Under the pieces are notes generated by a model that worked only from the letters and a program-made list of their open reading frames with translations, ran no database searches and had not been told where the DNA came from. Below, in pieces: positions 1 to 5,950 of a stretch of DNA of 6,130 nucleotides. The stretch covers positions 1 to 6,130 of the forward strand of contig DASSJI010000094.1 in NCBI GenBank assembly GCA_035691285.1, given 5' to 3'. The first letter of the stretch is position 1. Every line of letters starts with the position of its first letter. The stretch is from DATFEN01 sp035691285. GTDB taxonomy: Bacteria; Acidobacteriota; Vicinamibacteria; Fen-336. Position numbers and translations under genes: made by a program.

Positions 1-243
1 GGCCATGCGCTGGGCTTCAAGGTCTTCCTCCACGACACGCGGCTGCAGGCCTGTCTGCGCGCGGAGACCGGGCCCTTCGAGCTGCGGGCGGGGGACGACT
101 TCGGCGTCGACCTGGTCCTCGACGAGTCCGACCGCTGCGCAACGCCCACGACCATCGCCACGATGGCGGCGGTCGTCGAGGGGACAGTCGAGGTCGCCTC
201 GCGTCAGGAGTGGGGCGTCACCTACACGTTCCAGCCTTTCTAG
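1..243 (+). CDS. C-terminal 80 residues of an unrecognised protein (5' end outside window)
   Basis: An open frame enters from the left edge in phase 1 and stops at TAG 241-243. I do not recognise the family. The visible tail begins GHALGFKVFLHDTRLQACL, continues through an acidic stretch (ELRAGDDFGVDLVLDESDRC, about residues 28-47) and ends GVTYTFQPF. It has two cysteines (about residues 18 and 47), alternating hydrophobic residues suggesting beta strands, and no clear membrane segment. Third codon positions are almost all G or C, as in the other genes here, which supports real coding. It converges on the serine hydrolase gene, and the two stop codons share the bases CTAG at 240-243. A different frame starting at ATG 5 is open, but its Arg/Ser-rich product looks like a shadow. 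Function unknown; fairly sure it is a gene, unsure of everything else. Confidence 0.7.
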   Translation, partial: GHALGFKVFLHDTRLQACLRAETGPFELRAGDDFGVDLVLDESDRCATPTTIATMAAVVEGTVEVASRQEWGVTYTFQPF

Positions 244-1790
244 GGCGTCGCGGGGCCGATCTTGAGCTCCTGGAGGCGCGGGGGCACGGTCGGGGCGAGG
301 AGGAGCGAGCCCTTGACGCGGCCGTGCGCGCAGCGCCAGCTGAACTCGCCGGAGAGCCGGCCCGTCGGCTTGATCGGAGCGCTCGCGTCGCACTCGCCGA
401 CCTGCCTTCGCAGGCGCTCGAGGTCGCGCACCCAGCCCTCGGCCGAGCGGTCGAGGACGAAGTTCATCGCGAGCACGTCCCCGGCTGCCGTGACGTCGCC
501 GCGCGCGTAGATCGCGCCGGCCGCGCGATACGCGGCGGCCAGCGCCTCGCTCACCGGCAGCGAGCGGCCCTCGAGCAGGCCGGCCTTGTGGAGGGCGACC
601 GCCGCGTCCCAGACGGGCGGGTACGGACCGGCGTAAGTGCGGTTCGCGAGGGCGAAGATGCCGACGCCGTGATCGGGCAGCAGCAGGACGTGCGAACCGT
701 AGCCGGGGTAGCCGCCGCCGTGGCTGAGGGTCAGGCCCAGGTCGCAGTCGGCCGCGACGATCATGCCCATGCCGTACGTGGCGGCTTGCCGGCAGGCGTT
801 CGGCCCGCTCTGCCCGAACCGCTCCCGCACGAGGGGGAAGTTCGAGCCCTCGGCGAGCTCGCGCACCGTGGACCGCTTGACCGGGCCGCTGTCGGCGCCG
901 TCGCGAGCCGGCCAGGCCGCGAGCAGCCAGGCGACGTACTTCGAGTAGTCGCTGGCGGAGGTCTGCAGCCCGCCCATCGCGCCGAACGCACCGTGGGCCA
1001 GCGTGGGCTCGAGGCGCCACGCGTCGTCCTCCCACCGGTAGCCGAGCGCGCGGCGCTCCCGCGGAGCGTCGTCGGCGACGAACCCGGAGGACGACATCCC
1101 GAGCGGCTTCAGCAGCGTGCGGTCGATGTACTGCGCGTAGGGCTGCCCGGCGACGTTGGTCACGATCCGGCCGAGCGTCGCGTAGCCGAGGTTCGAATAC
1201 TCGTAGGCTGTACCTGGCGGACGCGTGAAGGGCACGCCGGCACGCAACAGCTCCGTGAATTCGGCCTCCGGCAACGGCGTCTGGCGGTCTCCCCAGGGAT
1301 CGTCCGTCACGAACCCGGCGACGTGATTCAGCAGGTCCCGCACCCGGATCTTTCGCGAGTCCTCGGTGGGGTAGCGCCAGCCGCTCAGCTCCGGCACGTA
1401 GGTCTCGGCCGGCAGGTCGAGGGCCAGCATTCCCTTGTCCCGCAGGTTCAGGATCGAAAGCGCCGTGAACGACTTGGTCATCGACGCGATCCGGAACAGC
1501 GTGTCGGCCGTGACGGGCCGCCTCGCTTCGAGCTCCTGCACGCCGAGCGCGCGGACGTGGGCGAGGCGGCCGTCGACGACGATGCCGTAGACGAGGCCCG
1601 GCACGTGCGCGTCGAGCTGGTATTCCTCGAACGTGCGGTCGATCGTGCTGAGGGCGTCCCTGGCCGCCGGCGTGCTCCAGGCGCTCGAAGCCTGCGCCGG
1701 GCCGACCGCCACGGCAAGCGAAAGCAAACTTGCCCAGGTCACGCCCGCTCCGAGCCGCCTCCCGAGCCCCAACGAGATTCCTTGAGCCAT
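240..1790 (-). CDS. Secreted serine hydrolase, class C beta-lactamase / penicillin-binding-protein fold
   Basis: A 516-residue protein of the beta-lactamase class C-like family (Pfam Beta-lactamase type), which includes esterases, D-aminopeptidases and carboxypeptidases. Residues 1-34 look like a Sec signal peptide: R11-R12, a hydrophobic core about 15-29, and a cut after AQA34. The catalytic motifs are all present: Ser103-x-x-Lys106 (SMTK), Tyr198-Ser-Asn200 (YSN), and His357-Gly-Gly (HGG), the family's version of KTG. A region after about residue 405 extends beyond the catalytic domain and carries two cysteines (in GECD and WRCAHG); C333 and C349 lie in the catalytic part. The start at ATG 1790 is chosen for the AGGAGGAG site 8 nt upstream and the positive n-region. 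GTG at 1742 would give a GTGA overlap with the previous stop but a signal peptide without positive charge. The gene overlaps the GGDEF-EAL gene by 52 nt, so co-expression is likely. The substrate cannot be told; a true beta-lactamase role is unlikely to be assignable. Confidence 0.93.
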   Translation of the reverse strand: MAQGISLGLGRRLGAGVTWASLLSLAVAVGPAQASSAWSTPAARDALSTIDRTFEEYQLDAHVPGLVYGIVVDGRLAHVRALGVQELEARRPVTADTLFRIASMTKSFTALSILNLRDKGMLALDLPAETYVPELSGWRYPTEDSRKIRVRDLLNHVAGFVTDDPWGDRQTPLPEAEFTELLRAGVPFTRPPGTAYEYSNLGYATLGRIVTNVAGQPYAQYIDRTLLKPLGMSSSGFVADDAPRERRALGYRWEDDAWRLEPTLAHGAFGAMGGLQTSASDYSKYVAWLLAAWPARDGADSGPVKRSTVRELAEGSNFPLVRERFGQSGPNACRQAATYGMGMIVAADCDLGLTLSHGGGYPGYGSHVLLLPDHGVGIFALANRTYAGPYPPVWDAAVALHKAGLLEGRSLPVSEALAAAYRAAGAIYARGDVTAAGDVLAMNFVLDRSAEGWVRDLERLRRQVGECDASAPIKPTGRLSGEFSWRCAHGRVKGSLLLAPTVPPRLQELKIGPATP

Positions 1791-4111
1791 GCCAGAAACT
1801 CCTCCTGCCGCAGCGGGCGGCTGATGTAGTAGCCCTGGGCCATGTCGCAGCCGAAGGTCGCGAGCAGCTTCCAGCCCTCGGCGCTCTCGACGCCTTCGGC
1901 GATCACCTTCAGGCCCATGTTGTGGCCGAGCTCGATCGTCGAGCGCACGATCACCCCGTCCTCGGTCGAGGCGCCGTCGAGGTTCACGACGAAGGACTTG
2001 TCGATCTTGAGCTCGTCGACCGGCAAGCGCTTGAGGTGCGCCAGCGAGGAGTAGCCCGTGCCGAAGTCGTCGATGGCCAGCGAGATCCCGCGGTCCTTGA
2101 GGTCGCGAAGGGTGCGCGCCGCGTGGACCGGGTCCTTCATGACCGCGCTCTCGGTGATCTCGAGCACGAGCCTCGAGGGGGGGAGGCCGCGGTCGTGCAG
2201 GAACCCGTTGACCAGCGTGGGCAGCTCGGGGTCGTAGAGGTCGAGCGCCGACAGGTTCACCGCCACGGCCAACTCGTGCCCCGCGCCCCTCCAGCGGGCG
2301 CAGTCCTCGATGGCCTTGCGCAGCACGCACTTCGTGATCATGCCGATGTTGCCCGACTGCTCGGCGAGGGGGATGAACTCGTCGGGCGGCAGCATGCCGT
2401 GGACCGCGTGACGCCAGCGCGCGAGAGCCTCGGCGTGGACCGTCCGCCCCGTGGCGAAGTCGATCTTGGGCTGGTAGTGGACCTCGATCTGATCGCTGGC
2501 CACCGCGTGGCGCAGCTCCGAGAGGATGGCGAGCCGGCGCAGCGAGTGCTCGTCGCGCACCGCCTCGTAGAGCGCGAAGGGCTGATGGCTCCGCTTGGCG
2601 TCGTACATGGCGACGTCGGCGCGCTTCATCAGGGTGCCCGCGTCCTCGGCGTGGAGGGGGTAGAGCGCTATGCCCATGCTCGCCTTCACGTCGATCGAGA
2701 CGCCTCCCAGTGCGAACGCGCTCTCGAGGGCGCGGCCGGTTCTCCCGGCGATGTCCACCGCGCGAGAGGCGTCCTCGGTCTCGAACATGAGCGCGAACTC
2801 GTCGCCGCCGAGACGCGCCACCGTGTCGGACTCGCGGGTCGTCTTGCGCAGCCGCCGGGCGATCTCCACCAGGAGGTCGTCGCCGAACTCGTGTCCCAGC
2901 GTGTCGTTGATCTCCTTGAAGCGGTCCACGTCCATCATCAGCATCCCGACCAGGTTGCGGTGCCGCTTGGCGCCCTCGATGGCGTGTCCGAGGCGGTCGA
3001 GGAACAGGGTGCGGTTGGGCAGGCCCGTGAGGCTGTCGTGGGTGGCCTGGTGGCGGATGCGCTCCTCGCGCTCGCCGATCCCCGCGCGCATCCGGTCCAG
3101 GGCCGTGGCCAGCCGTCCGATCTCGTCGTCCCGGTCGACCGCCACGGGCGTCGCATAGTCGCCGCGCTCGATGCGCTGCGCGCCCTCGGCGAGGGCATGG
3201 ACCGGCCGGCTGACGCCGCGAGCGAGGAACATCGCCGCGACCAGCGCGGCCAGGAGCGCCGCGCTCGAGAGCAGGAAGATCTGCAGCTCGAGCTGCCGGA
3301 ACGGCTCCCAGGCCGCTTCGACCGAGCGCTGCAGCAGCACGTGGATGCTGCCCTCGTCGGCGGCCGCCAGCGGCTGCAGCTGCGCCTCGTAGGTGGTCGT
3401 ACCCAGCCGCAGCGAGCCCTGGAGGGGATCCTTGGCCGACGGCGAGAGGCGCTCCCACTGGTCCAGGAGCGCGCTCTGCAGCGGCGGAGACAGCGTCGAG
3501 ACCAGGGAACGCTTGCCGGCGGCCGGTATCCAGACCGACACGTCGAGGCCCGTGAGCCGGGAGACTTCGCCGAGCAGCGTCTCGTCCACGACGAAGCCGA
3601 TGCAGACGAGGGCGATGGGCTGAGGAGCCAGCACCGGCACGATGACGAACAGGTGCGGCCGGTCGTCGAAGGCGACGACCGCGGCGGCTTCGCCGCGAGG
3701 CAGGGCGCGGGCCACGAGCGCGGGATACGGGAAGGGACGTCCCACCTGACGCCCCTCGCGGGTATCGGCTGCGACCGAGCCGTCGAGGGAGATCAGGAAG
3801 ACCGCATCGGTGCCCATGCGGGCGCCGTGGTTCTGCAGCACCGAGGTGATGGTCGGGCGGTCCTCCGAGGCGATGGCTTCCCGGAAGGCGAAATCGGCGG
3901 CCATCACCCGCACGGTCTCCGAGAGCTGCCGGCCGCGGCCCTCGAGGATCCGGTCCAGCACCCGGGCGCCGACGCGCAGCTCGTCGGCGAGGCGCGTGTG
4001 CAGCGCGCGGCGGCCCGACACGTGGACCGCGGCGAGGGTCGCGGCCTGGAGCAGCACCAGGCCGGCGACCATGAAGTAGAGCAGCTTCGCCTGGAAACTG
4101 CGCGCGAGCAT
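1739..4111 (-). CDS. Membrane-bound c-di-GMP enzyme: periplasmic sensor-HAMP-GGDEF-EAL
   Basis: A 790-residue inner-membrane protein that should make and/or break down cyclic-di-GMP. Order of parts: membrane segment about 10-31; periplasmic sensor about 32-273, Cache-like by its pattern (RVMAADFAFREAI, then TDAVFLISLDGSVAADT); second membrane segment about 278-297; HAMP about 297-350; GGDEF domain about 352-515; EAL domain about 525-778. The GGDEF motif is exact (435-439), and RESD at 426-429 lies five residues before it, matching the RxxD product-inhibition site. In the EAL domain the residues expected for phosphodiesterase activity are seen: Q547, EAL 561-563, N619, E651, D681-D682, K702, E739 and Q759. 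Both halves therefore look competent. The start ATG 4111 lies 3 nt after the cupredoxin stop (TGAGCGATG) and lacks a clear Shine-Dalgarno, so translational coupling is likely. The last 52 nt overlap the serine hydrolase gene. The ligand is unknown; a signal from the upstream cupredoxin or barrel is inference. Confidence 0.97.
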   Translation of the reverse strand: MLARSFQAKLLYFMVAGLVLLQAATLAAVHVSGRRALHTRLADELRVGARVLDRILEGRGRQLSETVRVMAADFAFREAIASEDRPTITSVLQNHGARMGTDAVFLISLDGSVAADTREGRQVGRPFPYPALVARALPRGEAAAVVAFDDRPHLFVIVPVLAPQPIALVCIGFVVDETLLGEVSRLTGLDVSVWIPAAGKRSLVSTLSPPLQSALLDQWERLSPSAKDPLQGSLRLGTTTYEAQLQPLAAADEGSIHVLLQRSVEAAWEPFRQLELQIFLLSSAALLAALVAAMFLARGVSRPVHALAEGAQRIERGDYATPVAVDRDDEIGRLATALDRMRAGIGEREERIRHQATHDSLTGLPNRTLFLDRLGHAIEGAKRHRNLVGMLMMDVDRFKEINDTLGHEFGDDLLVEIARRLRKTTRESDTVARLGGDEFALMFETEDASRAVDIAGRTGRALESAFALGGVSIDVKASMGIALYPLHAEDAGTLMKRADVAMYDAKRSHQPFALYEAVRDEHSLRRLAILSELRHAVASDQIEVHYQPKIDFATGRTVHAEALARWRHAVHGMLPPDEFIPLAEQSGNIGMITKCVLRKAIEDCARWRGAGHELAVAVNLSALDLYDPELPTLVNGFLHDRGLPPSRLVLEITESAVMKDPVHAARTLRDLKDRGISLAIDDFGTGYSSLAHLKRLPVDELKIDKSFVVNLDGASTEDGVIVRSTIELGHNMGLKVIAEGVESAEGWKLLATFGCDMAQGYYISRPLRQEEFLAWLKESRWGSGGGSERA
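1799..1806 (-). promoter_or_regulatory. Ribosome binding site of the serine hydrolase gene
   Basis: On the minus strand AGGAGGAG lies 8 nt before ATG 1790. It is the only near-perfect Shine-Dalgarno sequence before any gene in the operon. It sits inside the last codons of the GGDEF-EAL gene and decides the start of the hydrolase in favour of ATG 1790 over GTG 1742. Confidence 0.75.
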
Positions 4112-4114
4112 CGC

Positions 4115-4699
4115 TCAGGGCCGGGCCGTGGACAGCTTCAGCTCGCGCCGTTCGGCGGCGGCGAGCGTGACCGCCTCCGGCCTCGGCTCGTCGCGCATGC
4201 CGGAGAACCACAGCCGCACGCTGTAGGCGCCCGCAGGCAAGTCCTGGAGCTCGGTGCGTCCGTCCCGGGTCACGCCGAAGTGAGGCGTGTCGACGACGAC
4301 GATGTAGGCGCTCATCCGGTCGTGGATGTTGCAGCCCAGCGCGACGACGCCCGCCTTGTCGAACACGACCGGCTTGCGGGGCGTGCCCTCGTAGAGGGGG
4401 AGCTGGAACTTCTTGGCCGGCGAGAACGAGTAGACCTGGTGCCGCACGTTGTCGCTGTTCGGGAAGGCGACGGCGGCGCCCGTCTGGACGGCCAGCACGT
4501 GGGGCACGAACCTGCGGTCCTTCTGGTCCATCACGGCGTCTCGCGGCGGGGGCAGCGGGGTGCGCCCCTCGGGGATCGCGTAGACGACCGCAGCCGACAC
4601 GGCAGCTCCCCCCGGGTCGCGGACTTCGACCACGAGGCTCGCGGCCCGACCGGGGACGCTCGCCCCGGCCACGAGCACCCACGCGGCGAGCCGTCGCAT
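4115..4699 (-). CDS. Periplasmic cupredoxin-like protein ('methylamine utilization protein' type)
   Basis: A 194-residue exported protein. Residues 1 to about 20 form a signal peptide (MRRLAAWVLVAGASVPGRAA). The first part of the mature protein (about 21-45) resembles a carboxypeptidase-regulatory-like beta fold. The cupredoxin core follows: AVAFPNSDNVRHQVYSFS at 76-93, then VALGCNIHDRMSAYIVV at 119-135. Together H87, C123, H126 and M129 give the His...Cys-x2-His-x2-Met set of a type 1 copper site, with the ligand-loop spacing of amicyanin. That similarity is probably why such proteins are named for methylamine utilization; no methylamine dehydrogenase genes are seen here. The C-terminal part (about 149-168, TELQDLPAGAYSVRLWFSGM) is another beta module. 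ATG 4699 is the only suitable start before the signal peptide; the frame stays open upstream but only as a shadow of the barrel gene. No good Shine-Dalgarno. It lies 47 nt after the barrel gene and 3 nt before the GGDEF-EAL gene. Copper binding and a sensing role are inferred. Confidence 0.93.
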   Translation of the reverse strand: MRRLAAWVLVAGASVPGRAASLVVEVRDPGGAAVSAAVVYAIPEGRTPLPPPRDAVMDQKDRRFVPHVLAVQTGAAVAFPNSDNVRHQVYSFSPAKKFQLPLYEGTPRKPVVFDKAGVVALGCNIHDRMSAYIVVVDTPHFGVTRDGRTELQDLPAGAYSVRLWFSGMRDEPRPEAVTLAAAERRELKLSTARP

Positions 4700-4723
4700 G
4701 GTGCTGAGGGTACACCGTCCCGT

Positions 4724-4739
4724 CGCGTCCCGGGACGCG
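4724..4739. repeat. Perfect 16-bp palindrome between barrel and cupredoxin genes
   Basis: CGCGTCCCGGGACGCG equals its own reverse complement and lies inside the 47-nt gap, 25 nt before the cupredoxin ATG and 7 nt after the barrel stop. As RNA it could fold into a short GC hairpin, but no U-run follows, so it is not a typical intrinsic terminator. It could be a protein site, an mRNA-stabilising or attenuating hairpin, or chance in GC-rich DNA. Confidence 0.5.
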
Positions 4740-4746
4740 GCGTCCG

Positions 4747-5826
4747 CTACGGCCCCGAGAACCCGAAGCGGAGCTGGAGCATGAGCCGGCTCTCCTCGCC
4801 GGTGGTGGCGAACTCGACGCCGCCGCTCAGTCTGCCGCGGGGGAGGTAGAGGTACGCGAGGGTCAGCGCCGCATCCGACGCGTCCCCATCGTCGAAAGAG
4901 TCGACGCGGACGGTCGCGCGGCCTCGGGGAAGCCGGCGCGAGACCAGCGCATAGCAGGCCCGGATGTCCGAGACGAAGCGCCGTCCCCTCGCGATCAGGT
5001 ACGTCGGGCCCCAGCCGCCCTCGCTGGCGAACGTCCACGGCCCGGCCGTGAAGCCCACGCCCACGATGTCGAAGCGGGTGTTCCAGTTGTAGAGGTCGCC
5101 GTAGCGCAGGCCGTCGGAGCGGTTGTCGAAGTGCGTGTACTGAAGAGTCAGGCGTTCGCCGATCCACCCGGCCCGGGCCGACCAGCCGAGCCGGCCATCG
5201 GTCTCCGCGGACACGGAGGTGTAGACCTCGCCGTCGACGGGCGCCTTTTCGCCGAGGAGTGTCCAACGGTCGTGCAGTGCCCAGCCCCGGTCCGGCGGCA
5301 AGGCGCCTAGCGTGTCGTTGCCGCGGAAAACCGTCGCGCCGACCATCACGCCGCTCCGGAAGTACGCGGCGTCGAAGCCGACCGGACGGAGCTCTTCGCC
5401 GAACCAGGTGTTGAGGGCCGAGGACGAGATGGCGTAGGGGTTCTCCCACAGGGCATCGACGTTCTCGAGGGAGGTCGACAGGAACATCCCGCCGCCGCGG
5501 AGCCGGAGGCGCGCCCGCTCGGAGCGGAAGTTCGCTTCGAGATACGCCTCGGGGAAGCCGACCGTCCCCCGCTCCGAGCCGGTGTCGTCGGTCCTCGCCA
5601 GCGCGTGGACGTGGAAGGAGAACGGAGAGGTCGAGGTCCAGTCGAGGCCGACCTGGAGCCGGGCGATCGCCTGGTCCTGCTCCAGTGGCCCGTCGGCCTC
5701 GGTCGCGCCCCGCACGGTCGCGAAGCCGCTGAGCTGGAGTCCATCGGCCAGCACCGCGGAGGCCAGGCAGAGATACACCGCGGGCAGCGATAGGAGCCGT
5801 CGAGCGCCCGGCGGCGCGTCCATCAT
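4747..5826 (-). CDS. Outer-membrane beta-barrel (porin-like) protein
   Basis: A 359-residue exported protein that looks like an outer-membrane barrel: a signal peptide (R9-R10, hydrophobic core about 11-26, likely cut after VLA27), then many short amphipathic strands with alternating hydrophobic residues and aromatic girdles, such as LQLSGFATVRGAT near the start and SRLMLQLRFGFSGP at the end. The block W127-E-N-P-Y and SALNTWFGEELRPVG at 136-150 reminds me of uncharacterised barrel proteins found beside cupredoxin and GGDEF-EAL genes; this is from memory. The terminal aromatic is followed by SGP instead of ending the chain. The start is chosen at the ATG pair 5826/5823 because it places the signal peptide at the N terminus; ATG 5868 would add 14 residues before it. 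None of these starts has a clear Shine-Dalgarno sequence. First gene of the presumed operon. Substrate or channel activity is unknown. Confidence 0.85.
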   Translation of the reverse strand: MMDAPPGARRLLSLPAVYLCLASAVLADGLQLSGFATVRGATEADGPLEQDQAIARLQVGLDWTSTSPFSFHVHALARTDDTGSERGTVGFPEAYLEANFRSERARLRLRGGGMFLSTSLENVDALWENPYAISSSALNTWFGEELRPVGFDAAYFRSGVMVGATVFRGNDTLGALPPDRGWALHDRWTLLGEKAPVDGEVYTSVSAETDGRLGWSARAGWIGERLTLQYTHFDNRSDGLRYGDLYNWNTRFDIVGVGFTAGPWTFASEGGWGPTYLIARGRRFVSDIRACYALVSRRLPRGRATVRVDSFDDGDASDAALTLAYLYLPRGRLSGGVEFATTGEESRLMLQLRFGFSGP

Positions 5827-5843
5827 GCTGTACAGGACGCCCC

Positions 5844-5872
5844 ATGATCCCTGGACGCTGCGGAACATGCAA
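5844..5872 (-). promoter_or_regulatory. Weak sigma70-like promoter candidate for the four-gene operon
   Basis: On the minus strand TTGCAT (5872-5867) and GATCAT (5849-5844) are separated by 17 bp, with three and four matches to the -35 and -10 consensus. The -35 element sits in the spacer of the inverted repeat at 5860-5881, which would let a bound protein control it. The leader to ATG 5826 would be only about 10 nt. The match is weak and could be chance. Confidence 0.2.
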
Positions 5873-5881
5873 CCGTTCCGC
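5860..5881. promoter_or_regulatory. Inverted repeat upstream of the barrel gene, possible operator
   Basis: GCGGAAC at 5860-5866 and its exact complement GTTCCGC at 5875-5881 flank an 8-nt spacer, giving a 22-bp dyad in the only intergenic gap. Its centre lies about 45 bp upstream of ATG 5826, where a repressor or activator of the operon would bind. It would lie inside the gene if translation started at ATG 5868, so its role depends on the 5826/5823 start. No matching regulator gene is in the window. Confidence 0.4.
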
Positions 5882-5950
5882 GGGCATCTCGACGTGTGGT
5901 CTCTGTCCGAAGTAGCCCTGGCCCCGGCCGAGGTGTTCGTAGTTCCCTGA

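Larger units (their letters stand above)
5827..5950. other. Intergenic region, 124 nt, upstream of the barrel gene
   Basis: The longest gene-free stretch. It holds the inverted repeat at 5860-5881 and a weak promoter candidate. The GC-rich part near 5915-5935 (TGGCCCCGGCCGAGG) can fold imperfectly but lacks a T-run. No small ORF with a ribosome binding site, RNA gene or riboswitch is apparent. Confidence 0.7.

Noticed and set aside
1689..1790. Tat signal peptide on the serine hydrolase because of Arg11-Arg12
   Set aside because: The residues around the pair (GRRLGAG) do not match the S/T-RR-x-F-L-K pattern; an ordinary Sec signal is the simpler reading.
240..1790. Calling the hydrolase an antibiotic-resistance beta-lactamase (ampC)
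   Set aside because: The family motifs are shared by many esterases and peptidases; the HGG motif in place of KTG and the C-terminal extension argue against a typical AmpC.
210..1829. Long plus-strand open frame opposite the serine hydrolase
   Set aside because: The opposite strand has intact SxxK, YSN and HGG motifs, a signal peptide and a ribosome site. The plus-strand product shows no family pattern.
1791..4715. Upstream extension of the hydrolase frame through the whole GGDEF-EAL gene, suggesting a giant fusion protein
   Set aside because: The extension is an out-of-frame, Arg/Ala/Gly-rich shadow of the neighbouring genes. A signal peptide and strong ribosome site mark the true start at 1790.
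4724..4739. Palindrome as a Rho-independent terminator after the barrel gene
   Set aside because: No T-run follows it in the direction of transcription, and the hairpin loop would consume part of the palindrome.
1730..4849. Very long open plus-strand frame (over 1000 codons) opposite the GGDEF-EAL and cupredoxin genes
   Set aside because: It is the antisense of genes with clear conserved motifs; its product is rich in Arg, Gly, His, Val and Glu without domain patterns. High GC makes stops rare in such frames.
4700..5887. Upstream extension of the cupredoxin frame across the barrel gene
   Set aside because: The extension is low-complexity and Arg/Pro-rich, while the other frame encodes the barrel. 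The signal peptide begins at ATG 4699.
5915..5935. GC-rich self-complementary stretch as terminator of the right-edge gene
   Set aside because: Pairing is imperfect and there is no T-run on either strand.
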